NCBI GenBank assembly: GCA_028279275.1
Contig: JANQOB010000009.1
Location: 124,001-188,000 of the forward strand
DNA: 64,000 bases
Reading direction: 5' to 3'
Source: Gammaproteobacteria bacterium
GTDB taxonomy: Bacteria > Pseudomonadota > Gammaproteobacteria > UBA4575
Position 1 is the stretch's first letter. Each line of letters opens with the position of its first letter. Both the position numbers and the translations under genes were made by a program. Below, piece after piece: positions 46,239 through 56,066 of the stretch. A model generated the notes under the pieces. The model saw nothing but the letters and a program-made list of their open reading frames with translations, was not told the origin of the DNA and ran no database searches.

Positions 46239-47666
46239 ATGTCAGTTGTATTACCAGATTACACAAAGATAAATATTTTAGTAGTTGGAGATCTAATGTT
46301 AGATCGCTACTGGAATGGGAGTACACAAAGAATTTCTCCAGAGGCGCCAGTTCCTATTGTATTAGTTAAAGAATTAGAAGAACGTCCGGGTGGTGCAGGA
46401 AATGTTGCTAGGAGCGTTACTGCTTTAGGTGGAGATTGCGCGCTAATCGCACTTCTTGGGGATGATGAAAATGCAATTCGATTAGAAGAGCTATTAGATA
46501 AAGAACAAGTTTCACTCTATTGCGTGAAAGATTCATCCTCGAAAACAGTAACTAAGTTGCGTGTTGTAAGCCGAAACCAACAATTAATACGATTAGATTT
46601 TGAGGATAAATATTCTGAAAAGTGTGTGCATCAGCTTGCTGAAATTATCAATAGTGAAGTAGAGCGACATAATGTATTGATTCTATCTGATTATAATAAA
46701 GGCACATTGAAAAATATTGAGGAAGTCATAAATAAGGCAAATTCACTAGGAGTTGATATTTTTGTTGATCCAAAAGGAAATGATTTTTCCCGATATAAAA
46801 ATGTTACTGCAATTACACCAAACCAATCGGAATTTATTTCAGTAGTAGGTGAATTTAATACCGAACAAGAGTTGGCTGATAAAGGCCTGGCATTATTAAA
46901 AGATTTAAATTTAACTGCATTGGTCATTACTCGTAGTGAAAAGGGTGTTGCGCTTATAGAGAGATCTGGAAAGATGACAAATATTGCTGCTAGAGCCAAA
47001 GAAGTTTTTGATGTAACGGGTGCTGGAGATACTTTTATTTCAGTTTTGGCTGCCTCGCATGCAGCAGGCTCGTCATTTGAAGACGCAGTTAACATAGCCA
47101 ATGCAGCAGCCAGTGTTGTGGTTGGTAAATTAGGTGCGTCTACAGTAACAAAAAGTGAAATTGAAAATGAATTGAATCGTTCCAGTGCAACTTTATCCAA
47201 ATCTATTGCTTATGGAGAGATAGCTATTAAGGTTCGTAATTTACAAGCTGAAGGTAAGAAAATTGTAATGACGAATGGGTGTTTTGATATTTTACATTCA
47301 GGTCACGTTGAATACTTGTCAAAAGCCAGGAAGTTAGGTGATGTATTGATTGTGGCAGTCAACTCAGATAAATCTGTCAATGAATTAAAAGGTGATCCAA
47401 GACCTATAAATAAATTATCTGACCGTATGAAGGTATTATCTAGCTTGCAGTCTATCGATTACTTAGTTGAATTTGATCAGCTAACACCAGAAGAATTAAT
47501 TAAAGAAATTTTACCGGATGTATTGGTAAAGGGCGGGGACTATGAAGTGGATGAAATTGTTGGAGCAGAAACTGTGCGCGAGAATGGTGGTGAAGTAAAG
47601 ATTATAGATTATGTACCTTCATATTCCACATCAGATTTAATTTCAAAAATAACAGAAACATCGTAA
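46239..47666 (+). CDS. hldE: Bifunctional heptose-7-phosphate kinase / heptose-1-phosphate adenylyltransferase
   Basis: This enzyme makes ADP-heptose for the LPS inner core. The N-terminal ribokinase-like domain (about residues 1-315) has VVGDLMLDRYWNG, EERPGGAGNVAR and the catalytic VTGAGDTF. The C-terminal nucleotidyltransferase domain (about 340-475) has TNGCFDILHSGHVEYL with the HxGH motif. I choose the ATG at 46239 because it aligns with the usual N-terminus; a GTG at 46212 would overlap the glycosyltransferase gene. Length is normal at 475 residues. Confidence 0.97.
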   Translation: MSVVLPDYTKINILVVGDLMLDRYWNGSTQRISPEAPVPIVLVKELEERPGGAGNVARSVTALGGDCALIALLGDDENAIRLEELLDKEQVSLYCVKDSSSKTVTKLRVVSRNQQLIRLDFEDKYSEKCVHQLAEIINSEVERHNVLILSDYNKGTLKNIEEVINKANSLGVDIFVDPKGNDFSRYKNVTAITPNQSEFISVVGEFNTEQELADKGLALLKDLNLTALVITRSEKGVALIERSGKMTNIAARAKEVFDVTGAGDTFISVLAASHAAGSSFEDAVNIANAAASVVVGKLGASTVTKSEIENELNRSSATLSKSIAYGEIAIKVRNLQAEGKKIVMTNGCFDILHSGHVEYLSKARKLGDVLIVAVNSDKSVNELKGDPRPINKLSDRMKVLSSLQSIDYLVEFDQLTPEELIKEILPDVLVKGGDYEVDEIVGAETVRENGGEVKIIDYVPSYSTSDLISKITETS

Positions 47667-47668
47667 AT

Positions 47669-48559
47669 TTATCGACCTCTTTTGGGCGGCTTAAACCATT
47701 TAAAAATATTAAAACCACCCTTTATCCAAAAATATAATACACGTTCCCAACTCTTAGAATAGTCATCGTTTAGATAGAATTTAAGCATTGCATTTTGATC
47801 ATAGGGCCCCAATGTGCAACGCCTCATACACCTTAGGTCAAAAAATCTTTTTAAAGTCTTGCCTAATGGTTTTGCTTTGCAAAATTTGTCTAAATCTAAA
47901 ATATAAAGATTGGCACTATCAATATCTTCAGCATTTAGTTTTTTTATATCTTTATTTGGTAAAGAAATTAAAAAGTTGCCTGGATGTGGATCTCCCTGTC
48001 TAAATCCTGCATTGTGAATTGTGCGCGTGATTGTTGTTATTTTTTCTGCAAGAAGCATGTAAATGGCATCCAGGTTTTTATTGCTATTGTCAGAGAGCTT
48101 TTCAGATAAGCTAATTAAAGAATCTTCAGCATGAATTTTTTCGTACATGAAGAAGTTTTTATTATTAAATAAATGCTTCGATTCAGTCCAGTAAGCTAAA
48201 GGTTTTATACATTTAACTCCAATTGACTTGAGTTGAATAGAACCCTGAAACGCACGAAAGTTATAATCTTTAAAAAGAGTTGAAATGTATAAATTTAATC
48301 TTCTTAGAATTTTATATTGTCTATCGATAGTTGAAACTTTTAGTATAACCTCTGTATTAAGAATGGGATGATTGAATGTATATAGTTTATTTCTTTTACG
48401 AGTATGTCGATTGAGTTGAAAAGTTTCATTCGTATATTCGGCGTACTTTTTATCTTTCACCCATTCTGTTAGGTCGATATGGTGTGAAATATCGGGTGCA
48501 TAAGAATATTTCCCCTTTTGACCATCGGAGAAATATATGTGTTCAATTTTGGCTTTCAT
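47669..48559 (-). CDS. Kinase-fold protein of the LPS-kinase (InaA/WaaP-like) type
   Basis: This 296-residue protein has a kinase-like catalytic loop HNAGFRQGDPHPGNFLI and a metal-binding LYILDLDKFC, as in sugar kinases acting on LPS core. The tail is basic (KWFKPPKRGR), consistent with membrane association. It converges with hldE, leaving 2 bases between the genes. The likely job is phosphorylating a heptose or Kdo residue, by context; the exact substrate is unknown. Confidence 0.75.
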   Translation of the reverse strand: MKAKIEHIYFSDGQKGKYSYAPDISHHIDLTEWVKDKKYAEYTNETFQLNRHTRKRNKLYTFNHPILNTEVILKVSTIDRQYKILRRLNLYISTLFKDYNFRAFQGSIQLKSIGVKCIKPLAYWTESKHLFNNKNFFMYEKIHAEDSLISLSEKLSDNSNKNLDAIYMLLAEKITTITRTIHNAGFRQGDPHPGNFLISLPNKDIKKLNAEDIDSANLYILDLDKFCKAKPLGKTLKRFFDLRCMRRCTLGPYDQNAMLKFYLNDDYSKSWERVLYFWIKGGFNIFKWFKPPKRGR

Positions 48560-48675
48560 GGAAATATTTTTTTATATTCCTACTATACTTAATGATCGAA
48601 GCTAGATGGGATATGATGTTGATTATGCTAAATTATTCTATTCGCTCATTTGAGAAACTATCCTAGAAGGCAGTT

Positions 48676-49332
48676 GTGGCAAATAGCGAGATTATAAAAG
48701 TTCCAAGTAATGCGCTACGGTTGCCTGATGATATCAGAGTTACAGAATTTATAGGTGAAGGAGGTAGGGCCTATGTTTACCGTGCCGAAATGGATGCATT
48801 GGATGTTATAGTAAAGGTATATAAAAGAAATGTTGTAAAAAAATACCTTGAAAAATATGGAGTCGATATAGCTCAATATGAATTTGATCGAAATAAAGCT
48901 CTATATAGTATTGCAAATATTAAAGAATATATAGCCAAACCTTATCGTGTATATGCACAAAAAAGTCATAGTACTCACTCAATCATCCAAGAGTTTGTGA
49001 CAGGTACTATTTTAGAGAAATTGATCATAGAGCTTGATTACTTGCCTAAGGAAATTTTACAAGCAGGTTACACAATTGTAAGAGAAGCAGAGAAAAATGG
49101 TATTCATGACTTAGACATAAGTGCCGGTAACCTTATGGTGAAGAAAGTCGATGGGGCATGGAAACCAAAGCTATATGATTTTAATTTGATGTCACAGTAT
49201 TTGAATCCTACAAATCCTATTCTGGGCTTGGCAATAAAGTGCGGGATACGCAAAAAATCCTATCGTGATTATAGAAGTTTGAAAAACTGGAAAAGGCGTG
49301 GTGAAAAACGCTTTTGGTTAGGTAGAAGCTGA
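48676..49332 (+). CDS. Kinase-fold protein (YrbL-like)
   Basis: This 218-residue protein starts at a GTG with AGAAGG 5 bases upstream. A glycine-rich loop GEGGRAYVYRA, a lysine in VIVKVYKRN, the catalytic loop GIHDLDISAGNLMV and KLYDFN show an intact small protein-kinase-like fold, similar to the PhoP-regulated YrbL group. The C-terminus is very basic (KNWKRRGEKRF). It is the second kinase-like gene in the LPS block and is divergent from the first. Substrate unknown. Confidence 0.75.
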   Translation: MANSEIIKVPSNALRLPDDIRVTEFIGEGGRAYVYRAEMDALDVIVKVYKRNVVKKYLEKYGVDIAQYEFDRNKALYSIANIKEYIAKPYRVYAQKSHSTHSIIQEFVTGTILEKLIIELDYLPKEILQAGYTIVREAEKNGIHDLDISAGNLMVKKVDGAWKPKLYDFNLMSQYLNPTNPILGLAIKCGIRKKSYRDYRSLKNWKRRGEKRFWLGRS

Positions 49333-49336
49333 ATTT

Positions 49337-50029
49337 ATGAACAAAGATATACCGAAGACAGTATGGCTGTTACTTCCATTTATTGTAGTCTTGCTGCCAT
49401 ATGTTGCACGTATGATAAGTCTTGGTTCTGATAAATATATATATGGTGAATTAGGTGTAATTGAGAATTTAACTGTTTTATTTTTATGTGTAGCGATTAT
49501 TACCAGTTTTATTTATTTAAAATCTAAGAAGAAATACAATATTTTAATCTTCAGAGTCTGGATTATTTTGTTTTTATTGGGATCGATTTATTACGCTGGA
49601 GAAGAGATTAGTTGGGGGCAACATTATTTTGGGTGGGGGACGCCTGAAACATGGAAAGATGTAAATGATCAACAAGAGACAAATTTACACAATACAGCTG
49701 CCATATTTGATCAAATTCCCAGAACCTTATTATCCATTGCAGCATTAATTGGCGGAGTATTCATCCCCATTTATAGAAAGATTAAAAATCATATCCCAAG
49801 TGAAAACTCATTATTAGATTGGTTATTTCCCACTTATGTTTGTATACCAGCCGCACTATTTTCTTTGTTAGTAAGCTGGCATGAAAAATTATATGAATTC
49901 TTTGATGTATCAATTCCAGTAGTTCTGGATATACGTGCTGGCGAGACTAAAGAATGCCTATTGGCATTGTTTATCATGATGTATGCACTGTCAATTTGGT
50001 ATCGTAATCGAATTGTTAGTTCTATTTGA
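49337..50029 (+). CDS. Polytopic membrane protein with an EEISWGQ motif
   Basis: This 230-residue protein has about six membrane helices. Between the third and fourth it carries AGEEISWGQHYFGW and QQETNLHNT, a pattern I have seen in unnamed membrane proteins near surface-glycan genes. Acidic and histidine residues there might form a catalytic site. It starts 4 bases after the kinase-like gene and is probably co-transcribed with it. Function unknown. Confidence 0.75.
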   Translation: MNKDIPKTVWLLLPFIVVLLPYVARMISLGSDKYIYGELGVIENLTVLFLCVAIITSFIYLKSKKKYNILIFRVWIILFLLGSIYYAGEEISWGQHYFGWGTPETWKDVNDQQETNLHNTAAIFDQIPRTLLSIAALIGGVFIPIYRKIKNHIPSENSLLDWLFPTYVCIPAALFSLLVSWHEKLYEFFDVSIPVVLDIRAGETKECLLALFIMMYALSIWYRNRIVSSI

Positions 50030-50032
50030 GTT

Positions 50033-50419
50033 TCAGTAATCAGCGTATGACTTCTCCTCTACGATTTTAGAGCCTAGGAGTGTGTTAATTTTCTTTTTTG
50101 TCTCAGCGCGTTTATCATTTTGTACATACACAGCACGAGCGAGCTCTATGAATACTTGATCAAATTCTTTTTTAGCTTCTTTTATTCGAATTTTATCTTC
50201 TATATCCCATAAAGCCTTGTTATTTTCTTTTAATTCTTGTTTTAGTTCTGCTAACTCTTCTTTTCTAGCTGCTTCATTCCATATTTTACTTAATAGCTCT
50301 AATTCAGTTTTTATATTAGTTAATTTTGTTTTATCTTTAATCTGTTCAGACTTAATTTCAAGAATAGTTATTTTATCTAGGAGTTCGCCTGGAGAGATGG
50401 GTGCATTGATTGTTTCCAT
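50033..50419 (-). CDS. DUF6165 family protein
   Basis: This 128-residue soluble, helical protein begins NAPISPGELLDKITILEIKSE and continues with a charged coiled coil, as in the DUF6165 family often found beside LPS or surface-glycan glycosyltransferases. Its start lies 2 bases after the heptosyltransferase gene, so the two are coupled. No reaction is known. Confidence 0.8.
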   Translation of the reverse strand: METINAPISPGELLDKITILEIKSEQIKDKTKLTNIKTELELLSKIWNEAARKEELAELKQELKENNKALWDIEDKIRIKEAKKEFDQVFIELARAVYVQNDKRAETKKKINTLLGSKIVEEKSYADY

Positions 50420-50421
50420 AT

Positions 50422-51483
50422 TTAGATACTAATATTTTTTCTTTTTTGTGATTGCAATATGTGCTTAAGTTTTTCTATAACTTCTTTGGTATGAATTAGA
50501 TCCATTACCCCTTCATGCTCTAATTTTGTTCCCCATTTTAATTCACTCGCTGTTTTATTACTAAATTTTTCTGCAGCTTGATTATATTTGTTTATACAGT
50601 TATCGATACTAAGATAAGGGCCGCTACGCTTAGGATTAGTTGCGGCATACAAGCCTAGTACAGGCGTGTCGACTCCAGTAGCCATATGAGCAGGCCCGGA
50701 ATCAGGAGTAATGATGACATCAGCTCGCTTTAGCAGAGCTAAAAATTTTTTCAAATTATCTTTCCCAATTAAATTAGTTGCCTTTTTTTGCATATGCTTT
50801 TGAATTTCTTTTCCAAGCGCATTTTCAATATCTGACGGCCCTCCGCATAGAATAATATGTGCATCAAATACTTGTATGGCATAGTCAGCAACTTCCGCAT
50901 AGCTAGTGCTGCTCCAGTTGCGTTTAGGGTGACTAGAGCAAGGGCTAATGATGATGTTAAGGCGCTTTTTATCAATATGTTGTTCTGCAAATTCATGCGC
51001 ATAGGGAGGGATGACATAGTTCCAGGCTAATTCACGTTCTTTTAATCCTATGTGTTCGATAAAGCTAAAAAAACTATCTAAAACATGTTGTTCGGGTGTG
51101 TATTCAATGCTTTCGTTAATGAATAGTGAATGAAAGTCTTTTGCACGTAACTTGTCATACCCGAGTTTTAATTTTGCTGGTATCAATTTACTAATATAGT
51201 TAGCGCGTAATGATACTTGTGCACATATTAAAATATCAAAAGACTTTACTTTCATTTGTTTAGCGATCGAACGATAGCTTCGTATCGAATCGGATTTGTC
51301 GAAGACAATAAATTCGATACCTTCTATATCACTTACTAACCCAGCCTCATTTTTACCTATCACCCAAGTAAGTTTAGTTTTTGGCCAATATTTTTGTATG
51401 GTGTGTGCTATAGGAACCATATGCGTGACATCACCGATTGCGGATAAGCGTAGAATACAAATCGAATTTGGGGGATTATTCAT
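50422..51483 (-). CDS. Family 9 glycosyltransferase (LPS heptosyltransferase)
   Basis: This 353-residue GT-B enzyme has the GT9 start ICILRLSAIGDVTHMVPIAHTI, SPCSSHPKRNW in the donor domain and ITPDSGPAHMATGVDTPVLGLY. It transfers heptose from ADP-heptose to the LPS inner core, probably as heptosyltransferase I (WaaC-like) or a later one; I cannot tell which. WaaF is separately present at 56067. It is divergent from kdkA. Confidence 0.88.
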   Translation of the reverse strand: MNNPPNSICILRLSAIGDVTHMVPIAHTIQKYWPKTKLTWVIGKNEAGLVSDIEGIEFIVFDKSDSIRSYRSIAKQMKVKSFDILICAQVSLRANYISKLIPAKLKLGYDKLRAKDFHSLFINESIEYTPEQHVLDSFFSFIEHIGLKERELAWNYVIPPYAHEFAEQHIDKKRLNIIISPCSSHPKRNWSSTSYAEVADYAIQVFDAHIILCGGPSDIENALGKEIQKHMQKKATNLIGKDNLKKFLALLKRADVIITPDSGPAHMATGVDTPVLGLYAATNPKRSGPYLSIDNCINKYNQAAEKFSNKTASELKWGTKLEHEGVMDLIHTKEVIEKLKHILQSQKRKNISI

Positions 51484-51531
51484 AGTAGACTTAGCGAACT
51501 AGCAAGATTCAATCTATTAGATATCTGTACA

Positions 51532-52263
51532 ATGGAAAATATCGAGGTGAAATATGAAGGTAATCATATCGTTGCCCATAACAAATTACTATTTGAAACA
51601 TTTCCTCTAAAGTTATTTGATCCCGTTTATTTAGAATCAAATTCATTATTAATTTCTTTGCTTTCGAGCACTCAGCATGGAAGAGGCAATATACACTGCT
51701 TTAAGTATAAACAATTAGACTTAGTGTTGCGGCACTATCATCGAGGTGGAATGGTGGCAAAGATTGTCGACGATGAATATTTATGGACATGCTTAGCTAA
51801 AACTAGAGCAATGAAGGAGTTTTTAATGCATTTTGAAATGTTGAAACTAGGTTTGCCAGTACCTACTCCTGTTGCTATTCATGTTCATCGGTCTGGGCTG
51901 AATTATCATGCGGATATAATCACAAAATATATTCCAAATGCTAGAACATTGAGCACTGTATTACTTGAAAAAGCTCTTAGTGAAGAAGTATGGAATAAAA
52001 TTGGAGAAACAATTAAAAAGTTTCATTCTAAAAACTGCAATCATGCAGATCTCAACGCCCATAATATTATGCTATGTGATGATGGGAGCATTTATTTAAT
52101 TGATTTTGATAAGTCTAAAATTGACAACTCTTCAAGCCAATGGAGAGATGGGAATCTTGAGAGACTTAAGCGCTCACTAGAAAAATTATCCTCTAGTAAC
52201 AAAAAATTTAATTACACTGAGGAGGTATTCTCTGAGCTGAAGCAGGGATATTCAGCCTACTAG
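51532..52263 (+). CDS. kdkA: 3-deoxy-D-manno-octulosonic acid (Kdo) kinase
   Basis: This 243-residue kinase phosphorylates Kdo of the LPS inner core. Marks are LRHYHRGGMVAKI, the motif CNHADLNAHNIML and LIDFDKSKI, all matching KdkA of Haemophilus and Pasteurella-like organisms. It converges with waaA, overlapping it by 12 bases. Together with the two other kinase-like genes nearby it suggests a heavily phosphorylated inner core. Confidence 0.92.
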   Translation: MENIEVKYEGNHIVAHNKLLFETFPLKLFDPVYLESNSLLISLLSSTQHGRGNIHCFKYKQLDLVLRHYHRGGMVAKIVDDEYLWTCLAKTRAMKEFLMHFEMLKLGLPVPTPVAIHVHRSGLNYHADIITKYIPNARTLSTVLLEKALSEEVWNKIGETIKKFHSKNCNHADLNAHNIMLCDDGSIYLIDFDKSKIDNSSSQWRDGNLERLKRSLEKLSSSNKKFNYTEEVFSELKQGYSAY

Positions 52264-53520
52264 ACTTCTTTTGTTCGCCTCAATAATTGATTCAAGATTT
52301 TCTAAATAATTATTTAGAATCTCTGAATGCTGACTAACAAAAAACATTGCGTTCTTCCCATAACTTTCGCGCTGACTATCATTTTTCAGCAATGAAATCA
52401 GCTGTATGCCAAGTTCATTATTGTCATTAACTTGAATAATTGCGTCTGCTTCTAGCAAATCGTTTATTTCTAGTGCAAAATTTTCTGTGTAAGGGCCAAC
52501 CATAATGCACTTTCCATAGCGGGCAGGCTCGAGAACATTATGCCCACCCCTTCCTATTAGCGAGCCACCCACAAAAACAAGTGCAGCTTCATTATAAAAA
52601 ATGTCCAATTCCCCTAGAGTATCGACGATATAAATATCGGTCTCATCAGTGATTTCATCATGTTCACTACGCACAGCAACATTCAATCCATTGTATTTCA
52701 GATTTTTAGCAAGAGCTTTACAACGATCTGGATAGCGTGGTGCTAATACTAGGAGATAGTTTTTTCTCTTTAATAATTCGACGTGTCGGGAAAGTTGTAA
52801 TTCCTCATCTTCATGAGTAGAGGCACCTAGAAAAAAGGGTCGCTTAATTGTTGTGCATGCAAGCTGATCATTTTTATTATTCAACATTGCATACTTTAAA
52901 TTTCCCAAGATCACGACAGATTGTGGATCTGCGCCGAGACTAAGATAATTTTTTAAATCTTGTTTTGATCTAGTAAATATTTGATTCACATTGATTAGTG
53001 CACGTTTATATTCTCGTTTAATAAAACTATTAGCTTGAAGAGTTTTATTTGAAAGTCTTGCATTAATAATAGATATGGGAAGAGAAAGCTTACTTGCCTG
53101 AGAGTAGTAAGTAGGCCAAATTTCAGTTTCCATTATAAAGCTCGCACATGGTTGAACATGCTTTAAGAATCGATTAACACTAAATGCGAAGTCAAGAGGA
53201 AAGTAATAGTGTGCAATATTATTATTTAAATCTTTCTTAACTAAGCTCGCCGCAGTAGGCGTATTGGTAGTAATGGCAATAAAACTATCAGGATATTTTT
53301 TAAGTAACGTGAAAATTAACGCTTTGGCAGTAAGATATTCACCTACGGAGGCACAGTGAAAATGTATGGGTTTTGATTTCGAACGAGTATATGTAAAACC
53401 TAAACGTTGTAAAAAATATTGTATCCCACCATCCTTAAATGACCTGTAAATCACGTGTGCCAAAGCTAAGGGGCTTAGCGCAAGTAAAACGAGTTTGTAT
53501 TGAGTACTAGTGGACTGCAA
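52252..53520 (-). CDS. waaA: Kdo transferase
   Basis: This 422-residue inner-membrane-associated GT30 enzyme adds Kdo to lipid A precursor. It has an N-terminal hydrophobic segment, HCASVGEYLTAKAL with the catalytic glutamate, METEIWPTYY, LGASTHEDEELQL and GGSLIGRGGHNVLEPA. The start is a TTG at 53520 with no clear ribosome site; the N-terminus still fits the family. Whether it adds one or two Kdo residues is unclear; the co-resident KdkA is typical of organisms with a single, phosphorylated Kdo. Confidence 0.94.
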   Translation of the reverse strand: MQSTSTQYKLVLLALSPLALAHVIYRSFKDGGIQYFLQRLGFTYTRSKSKPIHFHCASVGEYLTAKALIFTLLKKYPDSFIAITTNTPTAASLVKKDLNNNIAHYYFPLDFAFSVNRFLKHVQPCASFIMETEIWPTYYSQASKLSLPISIINARLSNKTLQANSFIKREYKRALINVNQIFTRSKQDLKNYLSLGADPQSVVILGNLKYAMLNNKNDQLACTTIKRPFFLGASTHEDEELQLSRHVELLKRKNYLLVLAPRYPDRCKALAKNLKYNGLNVAVRSEHDEITDETDIYIVDTLGELDIFYNEAALVFVGGSLIGRGGHNVLEPARYGKCIMVGPYTENFALEINDLLEADAIIQVNDNNELGIQLISLLKNDSQRESYGKNAMFFVSQHSEILNNYLENLESIIEANKRSLVG

Positions 53521-53547
53521 AGTGTGGCATCAAGATTTATCGTTGGC

Positions 53548-54900
53548 CTAATTTAGCCAACCATCAATCTGAAGTAAATCATCCACATTCAGGGAACCCG
53601 TTGCTTGTTTTAGATTTAATGTGCTTAATAAATAGTCATAGCGGGCGCGAGAATAATCTCGCTTGGCGCGAAATGTCTCTTGTAGAGCGAGGAGAACATC
53701 TACTGATGTCCGAGTGCCCACTTGAAAGCCTGCTTCCGCAGCTTGTGCAGCGGCTTCGGTAGACTCAAGGGCTCTTGCTAGTGCCTTTACTCTACTGATT
53801 CCCGAGATCACATTTAAGTATGCATCGCGAGTGTTTTTGATAGTTTCTCTACGAATTTTTTCATACTCATTGAGCGATTGTTCAGCACGATACCGGGCTT
53901 CTTTGGTTTGGTAATAAGTACGACCGCCCGCAACTAGAGGAATATTCAACTCGATACCTATGCGCATGTCTTCTGTCTCGCGCGAACCGGAAAGCCCGCC
54001 CGTATCGGTATCATTATGTGAAGCGACAATATCAAGGGTTGGATAATGTCGAGATTGTTGTAATTTTATTTCTTGTTGTGCGATTTTAGTGGTGTATTCA
54101 CTCGACAATAAACTTAAATTTTGATCAAGTGCTTTATTTATCCACTCTTGTACGTCATTAGGATCAGGAGTAATAAGTTCCATACGATCGGATAGCAGAT
54201 TTAGTGACTCTGCGCGCTCAGCAATGATGACTTCCAATGCGTCTTTAGAAATTTCTAACGCATTTTGTGCTTCAATTTCACTCGCTACAGCTAAGTCATA
54301 AGATGCCTGTGCTTCTTTTACATCCGTTATGGCAATCAATCCTACTTCAAAGCGCTTCTGTGCTTGTTCAAGCTGGCGTTGGATGGCCTCTATCTCAGAT
54401 TGTCTAAATGTTAAATTATCTTGTTCAGCTAAAACATTAAAATAGGCTTCCGCGGTTCGCTGTATTAAATCTTGGTAAGAGGCATCTAAGTCAACGCTTG
54501 CTCTAGCAACAGAGTCATCAGCTTGTCGTAGTTGTATGTAATAGTCATGATGATACAACGCTTGAGTGATGCTCAATGTATATCCATGGTCATTAAAATC
54601 GACATCTCTTCCGGCTACACCAAAAGTATCACCATCCGTTTCTTGGCTCACGTCAGTTGTGTTTGCGATTAAGTTGGCTTGAGGAAGAACATTAGCGCGT
54701 GCAATCGGTTTGGCTTGAACTTCAGCTTGATACCTAGATTCAGCAATTAAGATATCTGCATCATGTTGTTTAGCCCTCATGTAGATATCCATCAGGCTTA
54801 ATGCATGAGCAGTATTTAATCCTGAAAATGCGAGCAAACATGCTGAGATGATTAGTGGTCTAATAGACAATCTAAGCCCTTTTTCTTTTAATAATATCAT
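53548..54900 (-). CDS. tolC: TolC family outer-membrane exporter
   Basis: This 450-residue protein has a signal peptide ending in AHA (about residue 33) and two outer-membrane-efflux-protein repeats of long helices. LSLMDIYMRAKQHDADILIAE, QRTAEAYFNVLAEQDNL and RFEVGLIAITDVKEAQA mark the first, and FQVGTRTSVDVLLALQETFRAKRDYSRARYDYLL the second. It forms a trimeric channel for type I secretion or tripartite efflux. Position between the rhodanese gene and waaA matches other gammaproteobacteria. Confidence 0.94.
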   Translation of the reverse strand: MILLKEKGLRLSIRPLIISACLLAFSGLNTAHALSLMDIYMRAKQHDADILIAESRYQAEVQAKPIARANVLPQANLIANTTDVSQETDGDTFGVAGRDVDFNDHGYTLSITQALYHHDYYIQLRQADDSVARASVDLDASYQDLIQRTAEAYFNVLAEQDNLTFRQSEIEAIQRQLEQAQKRFEVGLIAITDVKEAQASYDLAVASEIEAQNALEISKDALEVIIAERAESLNLLSDRMELITPDPNDVQEWINKALDQNLSLLSSEYTTKIAQQEIKLQQSRHYPTLDIVASHNDTDTGGLSGSRETEDMRIGIELNIPLVAGGRTYYQTKEARYRAEQSLNEYEKIRRETIKNTRDAYLNVISGISRVKALARALESTEAAAQAAEAGFQVGTRTSVDVLLALQETFRAKRDYSRARYDYLLSTLNLKQATGSLNVDDLLQIDGWLN

Positions 54901-54962
54901 GCCTATCTATCTGTAATTTGGTGCATTTTTAAAGCTGATAATGAGTAATCGGTCATTATTTC

Positions 54963-55286
54963 TCAGTAGATGGCCATGTTGATATCAACCTCTCTTGCCC
55001 AACCATCAATTCCAGTTGAAAGATTGATGATTTTAGTAAAATCGTGCTGTGCCAAATAGCTGGCTACCGCTCGACTGCGTATGCCATGATGACATATGAC
55101 CACAATTTCCTCTTCAGGGTCTAAATCCAATAATGCTCCCGGAATTTCTCTCATCGGGATGAGCTTAGAGTTTTCTATATGACAACGTTCAAATTCCCAA
55201 GGTTCTCTAACATCTAATAAAAGAGGTGTTACAGGGGTTTGCTCTAGATAATCTTTAAGTTGTTTAGGGCTGAATTCCCTAAACAT
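54963..55286 (-). CDS. Rhodanese domain protein
   Basis: This 107-residue single-domain protein has LLLDVREPWEFERCHIENS and the active-site loop VVICHHGIRS with its cysteine, then INLSTGIDGWAREV. It can carry a persulfide; the sulfur acceptor is unknown. It starts 15 bases after the pcm-like gene and leads to tolC, a common order in gammaproteobacteria. Confidence 0.92.
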   Translation of the reverse strand: MFREFSPKQLKDYLEQTPVTPLLLDVREPWEFERCHIENSKLIPMREIPGALLDLDPEEEIVVICHHGIRSRAVASYLAQHDFTKIINLSTGIDGWAREVDINMAIY

Positions 55287-55301
55287 TATAGCAATGTCCC
55301 A

Positions 55302-55955
55302 TTATAGTTCGAATTCTTGCGGAGCTTGCATGCCAATCAAGGCGGGCAAGTTAGTTTCAAATAAGTTTGTAATCGTGCTCCCATAGTTTTCTTTGCGAGT
55401 AACCAGCTTTGCCTGCATTACAGGAGCTTTGCCGTCAATTACAAAAAGTCGTCCATTGTTGGTTAGATATTTTTCAAACTGATCACTATACACAGGCATA
55501 GAGGCAGTTACAGCGATAACATCGTATTGTTTACTCAGTGAAGCATTTTTCAGAACATCTGAAACCTCAAAGCTAATATTATTGATGCCTTGTTGATGTA
55601 AAATTTTTTGGGCGTTACGACTGAGGTCCTCAAAGTATTCAATGGTATCAACATGTTTTCCTAATTTGGCTAAACATGCTGTTACAAATCCGGACCCAGT
55701 ACCAATTTCTAAAATGGTATCGTTTGCTTGTATCTGCAGTGCCTGCAACATGCGTGCTTCCACCTTGGGTTCCATCATGACTTGATGATGAGCCAATGGA
55801 ATTTCTAAATCAGAAAAAGCTAATTTTTGATGTTTTGCAGGTACGAAAAGTTCGCGTGGTGTTTCTTCAATTACTTTTAATACATCAATATCCAATACGT
55901 CCCAGGGCCGTATTTGCTGTTCGATCATATTGAATCTTGCTTGCTCTATATTCAT
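55302..55955 (-). CDS. pcm: Protein-L-isoaspartate O-methyltransferase family protein
   Basis: This 217-residue SAM-dependent methyltransferase starts ARFNMIEQQIRPWDVLD and has LEIGTGSGFVTACLAKLG (SAM loop) and VIAVTASMPVY. The Pcm family repairs damaged aspartyl residues. The group encoded next to tolC and waaA is divergent from the surE-linked Pcm, so true repair activity is not certain. Confidence 0.85.
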   Translation of the reverse strand: MNIEQARFNMIEQQIRPWDVLDIDVLKVIEETPRELFVPAKHQKLAFSDLEIPLAHHQVMMEPKVEARMLQALQIQANDTILEIGTGSGFVTACLAKLGKHVDTIEYFEDLSRNAQKILHQQGINNISFEVSDVLKNASLSKQYDVIAVTASMPVYSDQFEKYLTNNGRLFVIDGKAPVMQAKLVTRKENYGSTITNLFETNLPALIGMQAPQEFEL

Positions 55956-56066
55956 ATGTTTTTATACTGAGGAATAGTACTGTTTGTATTCATTTGATTG
56001 TTAACATGATAGCAGAATATATCCGCCCACTATTATTATAAATTTATTGCCGTTAAAACTTAACAT

